From Hydractinia symbiolongicarpus (taxonomy: Eukaryota; Cnidaria; Hydrozoa; Anthoathecata; Hydractiniidae): a stretch of 64,000 bases of DNA. The DNA lies in contig NC_079877.1 of assembly GCF_029227915.1 (NCBI RefSeq), positions 1-64,000 of the forward strand, given 5' to 3'. Positions 36,001 through 48,041 of this stretch are shown one piece after another. The notes below the pieces were generated by a model. That model made no database searches. It saw only the letters and a program-made list of their open reading frames with translations, and was not told the DNA's origin. How positions within the stretch are numbered: the stretch's first letter is position 1; each line of letters begins with the position of its first letter. The position numbers were made by a program, and so were the translations under genes.

Positions 36001-37287
36001 AAAGTACCCTGTGAGTAAACTCATTTCCAGAACGATTTTTTAAATTATCTTTTCACCACTAAAACGCACGAGACTTGTAGTTTTCAAAAATGTTTTCATT
36101 TTTGATAAGACGCTGAATAAAAGAAGTTTAATCGCCGGCAAACGAAAACCCGCGTATTCCTGTAAATCCCGGACTCGGTCTGTAAAGTCAAAAGTATACA
36201 AAGAAAATACCCTGGGAGTAAACTCATTTCCAGAACGATTTTTTAAATTATCTTTTCACCACTAAAACGCATGAGACTTGTAATTTTCAAAAATGTTTTC
36301 ATTTTTGATGAGACGCTGAATAAAAGATGTTTAATCACCGGCAAACGAAAAGCCGCGATTTCCCGTAAATCCCGGACTCGGCCCGTATAGTCAAAAGTAT
36401 ACAAAGAAAGTACCCAGGGAGTAAACTCATTTCCCGAACGATTTTTTAAATTATTTTTTCATCACTAAAACGCATGAGACTTGTAGTTTTCAGGAATGTT
36501 TTCATTTTTGATGACACGCTTAATGAAAGAAGTTTAATCGCCGGCAAACGAAAACCCGCGATTTCCCGTAAATCCCGGGCTTGGCCCGTATAGTCGAATG
36601 TATACAAAAAAAGTACCCTGCGAGTAAACTCATTTCCAGAACGATTTTTTAAATTATTTTTGCACCACTAAAACGCATGAGACTTGTAGTTTTCAAGAAT
36701 GTTTTCATTTTTGATGAGACGCTGAATAAAAGTAGTTTAATCGCCGGCAAACGAAAACCCGCGATTTCCCGTAAATCCCTTGCATGGCCCGTATAGTCGA
36801 GCATATACAAAGAAAGTACCCTGCGAGTAAACTCATTTCCAGAACGATTTTTTAAATTATCTTTTCACCACTAAAACGCATGAGACTTGTAGTTTTCAAA
36901 AATGTTTTCATTTTTGATGAGACGCTGAATAAAAGAAGTTTAATCGCCGGCAAACGAAAACCCGCGATTTCCCGTAAATCCCGTGCGTGGCCCGTATAGT
37001 CGAGTATATACAAAGAAAGTACCCTGTGAGTAAACTCATTTCCAGAACGATTTTTTAAATTATCTTTTCACCACTACAACGTATGAGACTTGTAGTTTTC
37101 AAAAATGTTTTCATTTTTGATGAGACGCTGAATAAAAGAAGTTTAATCGCCGGCAAACGAAAACCCGCGATTTCCCCTAAATCCCGGACTCGGCCCGTAT
37201 AGTCCAGCATATACAAAGAAAGTACCCTGCGAGTAAACTCATTTCCAGAACGATTTTTTAAATTATCTTTTCACCACTAAAACGCAT
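33026..37287. repeat. 14-monomer HOR, about 1.5 copies (2841-bp period)
   Basis: Units 33026 to 35665 make the first copy. Units 35867 to 37085 repeat its first seven in order: GTTCTC, TTTGATAAGACG, GTAATTTTC, GATGACACGC, CTTGCATGG, GCGTGG, CACTACAACG. The period is 14 units minus one base, because unit 35665 lacks a C (GCCGGAAACG). Inside the first copy the AAAGTAATTT / GATGACACGC pair occurs at 32620-32823 and again at 34853-35056, an embedded 11-unit offset. The second copy breaks in the chimeric unit at 37085. Confidence 0.87.
37085..37287 (+). repeat. Chimeric monomer carrying a crossover marker
   Basis: The first half follows the CACTACAACG / CGGACTCGG subtype, as in 35665. At about 37204 it continues as TAGTCCAGCATATAC, a variant otherwise present only in the unit at 35259 (near 35378). 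The two following units (37288, 37491) then resemble 35462 and 35665. This places the exchange in the shared GGCCCGTATAGT word. Confidence 0.85.
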
Positions 37288-38099
37288 GAGACTTGTAGTT
37301 TTCAAAAATGTTTTCATTTTTGATGAGACGCTGAATAAAAGAAGTTTAATCGCCGGCAAACGAAAACCCGCGATTTTCCGTAAATCCCCTGCTTGGCCCG
37401 TATAGTCGAGTATATACAAAGAAAGTACCCTGTGAGTAAACTCATTTCCAGAACGATTTTTTAAATTATCTTTTCACCACTACAACGTATGAGACTTGTA
37501 GTTTTCAAAAATGTTTTCATTTTTGATGAGACGCTGAATAAAAGTAGTTTAATCGCCGGCAAACGAAAACCCGCGATTTCCCGTAAATCCCGTGCTTGGT
37601 CCGTGTAGTCGAGCATATACAAAGAAAATACCCTGGGAGTAAACTCATTTCCAGAACGATTTTTTAAATTATCTTTTCACCACTAAAACGCATGAGACTT
37701 GTAGTTCTCAAAAATGTTTTCATTTTTGATGAGACGCTGAATAAAAGAAGTTTAATCGCCGGCAAACGAAAACCCGCGATTTCCCGTAAATCCCGTGCTT
37801 GGCCCGTATAGTCGAGTATATACAAAGAAAGTACCCTGTGAGTAAACTCATTTCCAGAACGATTTTTTAAATTATCTTTTCACCACTAAAACGCACGAGA
37901 CTTGTAGTTTTCAAAAATGTTTTCATTTTTGATGAGACGCTGAATAAAAGAAGTTTAATCGCCGGCGAACGAAAACCTGCGTATTCCTGTAAATCCCGGA
38001 CTCGGTCCGTAAAGTCAAAAGTATACAAAGAAAATACCCAGGGAGTAAACTCATTTCCAGAACGATTTTTTAAATTATCTTTTCACCACTAAAACGCAT
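37288..38099 (+). repeat. Four monomers after the 14-mer crossover
   Basis: Units at 37288, 37491, 37694 and 37897. The first two resemble 35462 and 35665 (37491 diverges in its second half, with CTTGGTCCGTGTAG). The unit at 37694 is the last one in the window with the GTAGTTCTC marker. The unit at 37897 has the GCGTATTCCTG core with a private CGGCGAACG. Confidence 0.82.
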
Positions 38100-39317
38100 G
38101 AGACTTGTAATTTTTAAAAATGTTTTCATTTTTGATGAGACGCTGAATAAAAGATGTTTAATCACCGGCAAAAGAAAAGCCGCGATTTCCCGTAAATCCC
38201 GGACTCAGCCCGTATAATCAAAAGTATACAAAGAAAGTACCCAGGGAGTAAACTCATTTCCCGAACGATTTTTTAAATTATTTTTTCATCACTAAAACGC
38301 ATGAGACTTGTAGTTTTCAGGAATGTTTTCATTTTTAATGACACGCTTAATGAAAGAAGTTTAATCGCCGGCAAACGAAAACCCGCGATTTCCCGTAAAT
38401 CCCGGGCTTGGCCCGTATAGTCGAATGTATACAAAAAAAGTACCCTGCGAGTAAACTCATTTCCAGAACGATTTTTTAAATTATCTTTTCACCACTAAAA
38501 CGCACGAGACTTGTAGTTTTCACAAATGTTTTCATTTTTGATGAGACGCTGAATAAAAGAAGTTTAATCGCCGGCAAACGAAAACCCGCGATTTACCGTA
38601 AATCCCGGACTCGGCCCGTATAGTCAAAAGTGTAAAAAGGAAATACCCAAGGAGTAAACTCATTTCCCGAACGATTTTTTAAATTATCTTTTCACCACTA
38701 AAACGCATGAGACTTGTAATTTTTAAAAATGTTTTCATTTTTGATGAGACGCTGAATAAAAGATGTTTAATCACCGGCAAAAGAAAAGCCGCGATTTCCC
38801 GTAAATCCCGGACTCGGCCCGTATAATCAAAAGTATACAAAGAAAGTACCCAGGGAGTAAACTCATTTCCCGAACGATTTTTTAAATTATTTTTTCATCA
38901 CTAAAACGCATGAGACTTGTAGTTTTCAGGAATGTTTTCATTTTTAATGACACGCTTAATGAAAGAAGTTTAATCGCCGGCAAACGAAAACCCGCGATTT
39001 CCCGTAAATCCCGGGCTTGGCCCGTATAGTCGAATGTATACAAAAAAAGTACCCTGCGAGTAAACTCATTTCCAGAACGATTTTTTAAATTATCTTTTCA
39101 CCACTAAAACGCACGAGACTTGTAGTTTTCACAAATGTTTTCATTTTTGATGAGACGCTGAATAAAAGAAGTTTAATCGCCGGCAAACGAAAACCCGCGA
39201 TTTACCGTAAATCCCGGACTCGGCCCGTATAGTCAAAAGTGTAAAAAGGAAATACCCAAGGAGTAAACTCATTTCCCGAACGATTTTTTAAATTATTTTT
39301 TCACCACTTAAAAGTAT
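38100..39317. repeat. 3-monomer HOR, two copies (609 bp each)
   Basis: Units 38100, 38303 and 38506 repeat at 38709, 38912 and 39115. Markers are GTAATTTTTAAAAATG with GGCAAAAGAAAAGCC, TTTTTAATGACACGC, and CACAAATG with AGTGTAAAAAGG. I noticed one difference between copies (CTCAGCCCG against CTCGGCCCG in the first unit). The shared private changes and near-identity point to a very recent duplication. It is also the last place where the GACACGC subtype occurs. Confidence 0.93.
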
Positions 39318-41346
39318 GAGAACTGTAGTTTTCAAGAATGTTTTCATTTTTTATGAGACGCTGAATAAAAGAAGTTTAATCGCCGGCAAACGAAGACCCG
39401 CGATTTCCCGTAAATCCCGGACTCGGCCCGTATAGTCAAAAGTATACAAAGAAAGTACCCTGCGAGTAAACTCATTTCCAGAACGATTTTTCAAATTATC
39501 TTTTCACCACTAAAACGCATGAGACTTGTAGTTTTCAAAAATGTTTTCATTTTTGATGAGACGCTGAATAAAAGAAGTTTAATCGCCGGCAAACGAAAAC
39601 CCGCGATTTCCCCTAAATCCCGGACTCGGCCCGTATAGTGAAAAGTATATAAAGAAACTACCCAGGTAGTAAACTCATTTCCCGAAAGATTTTTTAAATT
39701 ATTTTTTGACCACTAAAACCCATGAGACTTGTAGTTTTCAGGAATGTTTTCATTTTTGATGAGACGCTGAATAAAAGTAGTTTAATCGCCGGCAAACGAA
39801 AACCCGCGATTTCCCGTAAATCCCGTGCTTGGCCCGTATAGTCGAGCATATACAAAGAAAGTACCCTGTAAGTAAACTCATTTCCAGAACGATTTTTTAA
39901 ATTATCTTTTCACCACTAAAACGCATGAGACTTGTACTTTTCAAAAATGTTTTCATTTTTGATGAGACGCGGAATAAAAGAAGTTTAATCGCCGGCAAAC
40001 GAAAACCCGCGATTTACCGTAAATCCCGGACTCGGCCCGTATAGTCAAAAGTATACAAAGGAAAAACCCAAGGAGTAAACTCATTTCCCGAACGATTTTT
40101 TAAATTATTTTTTCACCACTTAAACGTATGAGAACTGTAGTTTTCAAGAATGTTTTCATTTTTTATGAGACGCTGAATAAAAGAAGTTTAATCGCCGGCA
40201 AACGAAAACCCGCGATTTCCCGTAAATCCCGGACTCGGCCCGTATAGTCAAAAGTACACAAAGGAAATACCCAAGGAGTAAACTCATTTCACGAACGATT
40301 TTTTAAATTATTTTTTCACCACTTAAACGTATGAGAACTGTAGTTTTCAAGAATGTTTTCATTTTTTATGAGACGCTGAATAAAAGAAGTTTAATCGCCG
40401 GCAAACGAAGACCCGCGATTTCCCGTAAATCCCGGACTCGGCCGTATAGTCAAAAGTATACAAAGAAAGTACCCTGCGAGTAAACTCATTTCCAGAACAA
40501 TTTTTCAAATTATCTTTTCACCACTAAAACGCACGAGACTTGTAGTTTTCAAAAATGTTTTCATTTTTGATGAGACGCTGAATAAAAGAAGTTTAATCGC
40601 CGGCAAACGAAAACCCGCGATTTCCCCTAAATCCCGGACTCGGCCCGTATAGTGAAAAGTATATAAAGAAACTACCCAGGTAGTAAACTCATTTCCCGAA
40701 CGATTTTTTAAATTATTTTTTGACCACTAAAACCCATGAGACTTGTAGTTTTCAGGAATGTTTTCATTTTTGATGAGACGCTGAATAAAAGAAGTTTAAT
40801 CGCCGGCAAACGAAAACCCGCGATTTCCCGTAAATCCCGTGCTTGGCCCGTATAGTCGAGCATATACAAAGAAAGTACCCTGTGAGTAAACTCATTTCCA
40901 GAACGATTTTTTAAATTATCTTTTCACCACTAAAACGCATGAGACTTGTACTTTTCAAAAAGGTTTTCATTTTTGATGAGACGCGGAATAAAAGAAGTTT
41001 AATCGCCGGCAAACGAAAACCCGCGATTTACCGTAAATCCCGGACTCGGCCCGTATAGTCAAAAGTATACAAAGGAAAAACCCAAGGAGTAAACTCATTT
41101 CCCGAACGATTTTTTAAATTATTTTTTCACCACTTAAACGTATGAGAACTGTAGTTTTCAAGAATGTTTTCATTTTTTATGAGACGCTGAATAAAAGAAG
41201 TTTAATCGCTGGCAAACGAAAACCCGCGATTTCCCGTAAATCCCGGACTCGGCCCGTATAGTCAAAAGTATACAAAGAAAGTACCCTGCGAGTAAACTCA
41301 TTTCCAGAACGATTTTTTAAATTATCTTTTCACCACTAAAACGCAC
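39318..41346. repeat. 5-monomer HOR, about two copies (offset 1015/1014 bp)
   Basis: Units 39318, 39521, 39724, 39927 and 40130 are followed by related units at 40333, 40535, 40738, 40941 and 41144. The lead unit of each has GAACTGTAG, TTTTTATGAG and CGAAGACCCG. Copy 2's lead unit also has lost a C (CTCGGCCGTATAG), making it 202 bp. Second units share TAGTGAAAAG. The unit at 39318 has a private CTTAAAAGTATG, 40941 has AAAAAGGTTTTC, and 40130 has AGTACACAAAGG and TTTCACGAACG. Confidence 0.82.
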
Positions 41347-43375
41347 GAGACTTGTAGTTTTCAAAAATGTTTTCATTTTTGATGAGACGCTGAATAAAAG
41401 AAGTTTAATCGCCGGCAAACGAAAACCCGCGATTTCCCCTAAATCCCGGACTCGGCCCGTATAGTCAAAAGTATATAAAGAAACTACCCAGGTAGTAAAC
41501 TCATTTACCGAACGATTTTTTAAATTATTTTTTGACCACTAAAACCCATGAGACTTGTAGTTTTCAGGAATGTTTTCATTTTTGATGAGACGCTGAATAA
41601 AAGTAGTTTATTCGCCGGCAAACGAAAACCCGCGATTTCCCGTAAATCCCGTGCTTGGCCGGTATAGTCGAGCATATACAAAGAAAGTACCCTCCGAGTA
41701 AACTCATTTCCAGAACGATTTTTTAAATTATCTTTTCACCACTAAAACGCATGAGACTTGTAGTTTTCAAAAATGTTTTCATTTTTGATGAGACGCTGAA
41801 TAAAAGAAGTTTAATCGCCGGCAAACGAAAACCCGCGATTTCCCGTAAATCCCGGGCTTGGCCCGTATAGTCGAATGTTTACAAAGAAAGTACCCTGTGA
41901 GTAAACTCATTTCCCAAACGATTTTTTAAATTATTTTTTCACCACTAAAACGCATGAGACTTGTAGTTTTCCAAAATGTTTTCATTTTTGATGAGACGCG
42001 GAATAAAAGAAGTTTAATCGCCGGCAAACGAAAACCCGCGATTTACTGTAAATCCCGGACTCGGCCCGTATAGTCAAAAGTATACAAAGAAAATACCCAG
42101 GCAGTAAACTCATTTCCGGAACGATTTTTTAAATTATTTTTTCACCACTAAAACGTATGAGACTTGTAGTTTTCAATAATGTTTTCATTTTTGATGAGAC
42201 GCTGAATAAAAGAAGTTTAATCGCCGGCAAACGAAAACCCGCGAATTCCTGTAAATCCCGTGCTTGGCCCGTATAGTCGAGCATATACAAAGAAAGTACC
42301 CTGTGAGTAAACTCATTTCCAGAACGATTTTTTAAATTATCTTTTCACCACTAAAACGCATGAGACTTGTACTTTTCAAAAATGGTTTCATTTTTGATGA
42401 GACGCGAAATAAAAGAAGTTTAATCGCCGGCAAACGAAAACCCGCAATTCACCGTAAATCCCGGACTCGGCCCGTATAGTCAAAAGTATACAAAGGAAAT
42501 ACCCAAGGAGTAAACTCATTTCCCGAACGATTTTTTAAATTATTTTTTCACCACTTAAACGTATGACAACTGTAGTTTTCAAGAATGTTTTCATTTTTGA
42601 TGAGACGCTGAATAAAAGAAGTTTAATCGCCGGCAAACGAAAACCCGCGATTTCCCGCAAATCCCGGACTCGGCCCGTATAGTCAAAAGTATACAAAGAA
42701 AGTACCCTGCGAGTAAACTCATTTCCAGAACGATTTTTTAAATTATCTTTTCACCACTAAAACGCACGAGACTTGTAGTTTTCAAAAATGTTTTCATTTT
42801 TGATGAGACGCTGAATAAAAGAAGTTTAATCGCCGGCAAACGAAAACCCGCGATTTCCCCTAAATCCCGGACTCGGCCCGTATAGTGAAAAGTATATAAA
42901 GAAACTACCCAGGTAGTAAACTCATTTCCCGAACGATTTTTTAAATTATTTTTTCACCACTTAAACGTATGAGAACTGTAGTTTTCAAGAATGTTTTCAT
43001 TTTTTATGAGACGCTGAATAAAAGAAGTTTAATCGCCGGCAAACGAAGACCCGCGATTTCCCGTAAATCCCGGACTCGGCCGTATAGTCAAAAGTATACA
43101 AAGAAAGTACCCTGCGAGTAAACTCATTTCCAGAACATTTTTTCAAATTATCTTTTCACCACTAAAACGCACGAGACTTGTAGTTTTCAAAAATGTTTTC
43201 ATTTTTGATGAGACGCTGAATAAAAGAAGTTTAATCGCCGGAAAACGAAAACCCGCGATTTCCCCTAAATCCCGGACTCGGCCCGTATAGTGAAAAGTAT
43301 ATAAAGAAACTACCCAGGTAGTAAACTCATTTCCCGAACGATTTTTTAAATTATTTTTTGACCACTAAAACCCAT
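41347..43375 (+). repeat. Ten monomers related to neighbouring blocks
   Basis: Units at 41347, 41550, 41753, 41956, 42159, 42362, 42565, 42768, 42971 and 43173. Units 41347-41956 recur at 45608-46217, sharing TAGTTTATTCG, GGCCGGTATAG and CGAATGTTTAC; unit 42565 introduces GACAACTGTAG. Units 42362-42768 recur in both copies of the following 4-mer. The unit at 42971 is a 202-bp CGAAGACCCG / CGGCCGTATAG unit like 40333, and its end reads AGAACATTTTTTCAAAT. Confidence 0.83.
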
Positions 43376-44999
43376 GAGACTTGTAGTTTTCAGGAATGTT
43401 TTCATTTTTGATGAGACGCTGAATAAAAGAAGTTTAATCGCCGGCAAACGAAAACCCGCGATTTCCCGTAAATCCCGTGCTTGGCCCGTATAGTCGAGCA
43501 TATACAAAGAAAGTACCCTGTGAGTAAACTCATTTCCAGAACGATTTTTTAAATTATCTTTTCACCACTAAAACGCATGAGACTTGTACTTTTCAAAAAT
43601 GGTTTCATTTTTGATGAGACGCGAAATAAAAGAAGTTTAATCGCCGGCAAACGAAAACCCGCAATTTACCGTAAATCCCGGACTCGGCCCGTATAGTCAA
43701 AAGTATACAAAGGAAATACCCAAGGAGTAAACTCATTTCCCGAACGATTTTTTAAATTATTTTTTCACCACTTAAACGTATGACAACTGTAGTTTTCAAG
43801 AATGTTTTCATTTTTGATGAGACGCTGAATAAAAGAAGTTTAATCGCCGGCAAACGAAAACCCGCGATTTCCCGCAAATCCCGGACTCGGCCCGTATAGT
43901 CAAAAGTATACAAAGAAAGTACCCTGCGAGTAAACTCATTTCCAGAACGATTTTTTAAATTATCTTTTCACCACTAAAACGCACGAGACTTGTAGTTTTC
44001 AAAAATGTTTTCATTTTTGATGAGACGCTGAATAAAAGAAGTTTAATCGCCGGCAAACGAAAACCCGCGATTTCCCCTAAATCCCGGACTCGGCCCGTAT
44101 AGTGAAAAGTATATAAAGAAACTACCCAGGTAGTAAACTCATTTCCCGAACGATTTTTTAAATTATTTTTTCACCACTAAAACCCATGAGACTTGTAGTT
44201 TTCAGGAATGTTTTCATTTTTGATGAGACGCTGAATAAAAGAAGTTTAATCGCCGGCAAACGAAAACCCGCGATTTCCCGTAAATCCCGTGCTTGGCCCG
44301 TATAGTCGAGCATATACAAAGAAAGTACCCTGTGAGTAAACTCATTTCCAGAACGATTTTTTAAATTATCTTTTCACCACTAAAACGCATGAGACTTGTA
44401 CTTTTCAAAAATGGTTTCATTTTTGATGAGACGCGAAATAAAAGAAGTTTAATCGCCGGCAAACGAAAACCCGCAATTTACCGTAAATCCCGGACTCGGC
44501 CCGTATAGTCAAAAGTATACAAAGGAAATACCCAAGGAGTAAACTCATTTCCCGAACGATTTTTTAAATTATTTTTTCACCACTTAAACGTATGGCAACT
44601 GTAGTTTTCAAGAATGTTTTCATTTTTGATGAGACGCTGAATAAAAGAAGTTTAATCGTCGGCAAACGAAAACCCGCGATTTCCCGCAAATCCCGGACTC
44701 GGCCCGTATAGTCAAAAGTATACAAAGAAAGTACCCTGCGAGTAAACTCATTTCCAGAACGATTTTTTAAATTATCTTTTCACCACTAAAACGCACGAGA
44801 CTTGTAGTTTTCAAAAATGTTTTCATTTTTGATGAGACGCTGAATAAAAGAAGTTTAATCGCCGGCAAACGAAAACCCGCGATTTCCCCTAAATCCCGGA
44901 CTCGGCCCGTATAGTGAAAAGTATATAAAGAAACTACCCAGGTAGTAAACTCATTTCCCGAACGATTTTTTAAATTATTTTTTCACCACTTAAACGTAT
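43376..44999. repeat. 4-monomer HOR, two copies (812 bp each)
   Basis: Units 43376, 43579, 43782 and 43985 repeat at 44188, 44391, 44594 and 44797. Order of markers: TTCAGGAATG, ATGGTTTC with GCGAAAT, GACAACTGTAG, and CACGAG with TAGTGAAAAG. Differences seen are TTTTTTGACC against TTTTTTCACC at the boundary before the first unit, GACAACTG against GGCAACTG, and ATCGCCGGC against ATCGTCGGC in the third unit. Confidence 0.9.
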
Positions 45000-47230
45000 G
45001 AGAACTGTAGTTTTCAAGAATGTTTTCATTTTTTATGAGACGCTGAATAAAAGAAGTTTAATCGCCGGCAATCGAAGACCCGCGATTTCCCGTAAATCCC
45101 GGACTCGGCCGCATAGTCAAAAGTATACAAAGAAAGTACCCTGTGAGTAAACTCATTTCCAGAACGATTTTTTAAATTATCTTTTCACCACTAAAACGCA
45201 TGAGACTTGTACTTTTCAAAAATGTTTTCATTTTTGATGAGACGCGGAATAAAAGAAGTTTAATCGCCGGCAAACGAAAACCCGCGATTTACCGTAAATC
45301 CCGGACTCGGCCCGTATAGTCAAAAGTATACAAAGGAAAAACCCAAGGAGTAAACTCATTTCCCGAACGATTTTTTAAATTATTTTTTCACCACTTAAAC
45401 GTATGAGAACTGTAGTTTTCAAGAATGTTTTCATTTTTTATGAGACGCTGAATAAAAGAAGTTTAATCGCTGGCAAACGAAAACCCGCGATTTCCCGTAA
45501 ATCCCGGACTCGGCCCGTATAGTCAAAAGTATACAAAGAAAGTACCCTGCGAGTAAACTCATTTCCAGAACGATTTTTTAAATTATCTTTTCACCACTAA
45601 AACGCACGAGACTTGTAGTTTTCAAAAATGTTTTCATTTTTGATGAGACGCTGAATAAAAGAAGTTTAATCGCCGGCAAACGAAAACCCGCGATTTCCCC
45701 TAAATCCCGGACTCGGCCCGTATAGTCAAAAGTATATAAAGAAACTACCCAGGTAGTAAACTCATTTACCGAACGATTTTTTAAATTATTTTTTGACCAC
45801 TAAAACCCATGAGACTTGTAGTTTTCAGGAATGTTTTCATTTTTGATGAGACGCTGAATAAAAGTAGTTTATTCGCCGGCAAACGAAAACCCGCGATTTC
45901 CCGTAAATCCCGTGCTTGGCCGGTATAGTCGAGCATATACAAAGAAAGTACCCTGCGAGTAAACTCATTTCCAGAACGATTTTTTAAATTATCTTTTCAC
46001 CACTAAAACGCATGAGACTTGTAGTTTTCAAAAATGTTTTCATTTTTGATGAGACGCTGAATAAAAGAAGTTTAATCGCCGGCAAACGAAAACCCGCGAT
46101 TTCCCGTAAATCCCGGGCTTGGCCCGTATAGTCGAATGTTTACAAAGAAAGTACCCTGTGAGTAAACTCATTTCCCAAACGATTTTTTAAATTATTTTTT
46201 CACCACTAAAACGCATGAGACTTGTAGTTTTCCAAAATGTTTTCATTTTTGATGAGACGCGGAATAAAAGAAGTTTAATCGCCGGCAAACGAAAACCCGC
46301 GATTTCCCGCAAATCCCGGACTCGGCCCGTATAGTCAAAAGTATACAAAGAAAGTACCCTGCGAGTAAACTCATTTCCAGAACGATTTTTTAAATTATCT
46401 TTTCACCACTAAAACGCACGAGACTTGTAGTTTTCAAAAATGTTTTCATTTTTGATGAGACGCTGAATAAAAGAAGTTTAATCGCCGGCAAACGAAAACC
46501 CGCGATTTCCCCTAAATCCCGGACTCGGCCCGTATAGTGAAAAGTATATAAAGAAACTACCCAGGTAGTAAACTCATTTCCCGAACGATTTTTTAAATTA
46601 TTTTTTCACCACTTAAACGTATGAGAACTGTAGTTTTCAAGAATGTTTTCATTTTTTATGAGACGCTGAATAAAAGAAGTTTAATCGCCGGCAAACGAAG
46701 ACCCGCGATTTCCCGTAAATCCCGGACTCGGCCGTATAGTCAAAAGTATACAAAGAAAGTACCCTGCGAGTAAACTCATTTCCAGAACAATTTTTCAAAT
46801 TATCTTTTCACCACTAAAACGCACGAGACTTGTAGTTTTCAAAAATGTTTTCATTTTTGATGAGACGCTGAATAAAAGAAGTTTAATCGCCGGCAAACGA
46901 AAACCCGCGATTTCCCCTAAATCCCGGACTCGGCCCGTATAGTGAAAAGTATATAAAGAAACTACCCAGGTAGTAAACTCATTTCCCGAACGATTTTTTA
47001 AATTATTTTTTGACCACTAAAACCCATGAGACTTGTAGTTTTCAGGAATGTTTTCATTTTTGATGAGACGCTGAATAAAAGAAGTTTAATCGCCGGCAAA
47101 CGAAAACCCGCGATTTCCCGTAAATCCCGTACTTGGCCCGTATAGTCGAGCATATACAAAGAAAGTACCCTGTGAGTAAACTCATTTCCAGAACGATTTT
47201 TTAAATTATCTTTTCACCACTAAAACGCAT
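45000..47230 (+). repeat. Eleven monomers, partly a 21-unit-offset copy of 40941-42158
   Basis: Unit 45000 is the first with both GGCAATCGAAGACC and GGCCGCATAG, but its end is the CTGTGAG / CCAGAACGATT type, so it is chimeric. Units 45202 to 46217 then match 40941 to 41956 (offset 4261, 21 units minus 2 bases). Agreement stops inside 46217, where the core switches to CCCGCAAATCCCGG. Units 46420 to 47028 form the familiar series of TAGTGAAAAG, CGAAGACCCG (46623, 202 bp), CACGAG and TTCAGGAATG. Unit 47028 has a private CCCGTACTTGG. Confidence 0.83.
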
Positions 47231-47839
47231 GAGACTTGTACTTTTCAAAAATGGTTTCATTTTTGATGAGACGCGAAATAAAAGAAGTTTAATCGCCGGC
47301 AAACGAAAACCCGCAATTTACCGTAAATCCCGGACTCGGCCCGTATAGTCAAAAGTATACAAAGGAAATACCCAAGGAGTAAACTCATTTCCCGAACGAT
47401 TTTTTAAATTATTTTTTCACCACTTAAACGTATGACAACTGTAGTTTTCAAGAATGTTTTCATTTTTGATGAGACGCTGAATAAAAGAAGTTTAATCGCC
47501 GGCAAACGAAAACCCGCGATTTCCCGCAAATCCCGGACTCGGCCCGTATAGTCAAAAGTATACAAAGAAAGTACCCTGCGAGTAAACTCATTTCCAGAAC
47601 GATTTTTTAAATTATCTTTTCACCACTAAAACGCACGAGACTTGTAGTTTTCAAAAATGTTTTCATTTTTGATGAGACGCTGAATAAAAGAAGTTTAATC
47701 GCCGGCAAACGAAAACCCGCGATTTCCCCTAAATCCCGGACTCGGCCCGTATAGTGAAAAGTATATAAAGAAACTACCCAGGTAGTAAACTCATTTCCCG
47801 AACGATTTTTTAAATTATTTTTTCACCACTTAAACGTAT

Positions 47840-48041
47840 GAGAACTGTAGTTTTCAAGAATGTTTTCATTTTTTATGAGACGCTGAATAAAAGAAGTTTA
47901 ATCGCCGGCAATCGAAGACCCGCGATTTCCCGTAAATCCCGGACTCGGCCGCATAGTCAAAAGTATACAAAGAAAGTACCCTGCGAGTAAACTCATTTCC
48001 AGAACAATTTTTCAAATTATCTTTTCACCACTAAAACGCAC
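47840..48041 (+). repeat. Multi-mutation 202-bp monomer (representative of a stepwise lineage)
   Basis: This unit carries CGAAGACCCG, a missing C in the GGCCCG arm (GGCCGCATAG), a T-to-C change there, and GGCAATCG. Relatives show subsets: 39318 has only CGAAGACCCG; 40333, 42971, 46623 and 54739 add the C deletion; 45000, 47840 and 53522 add GGCAATCG and the CATAG change. Most are followed by AGAACAATTTTTCAAAT at the unit end. Confidence 0.88.
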
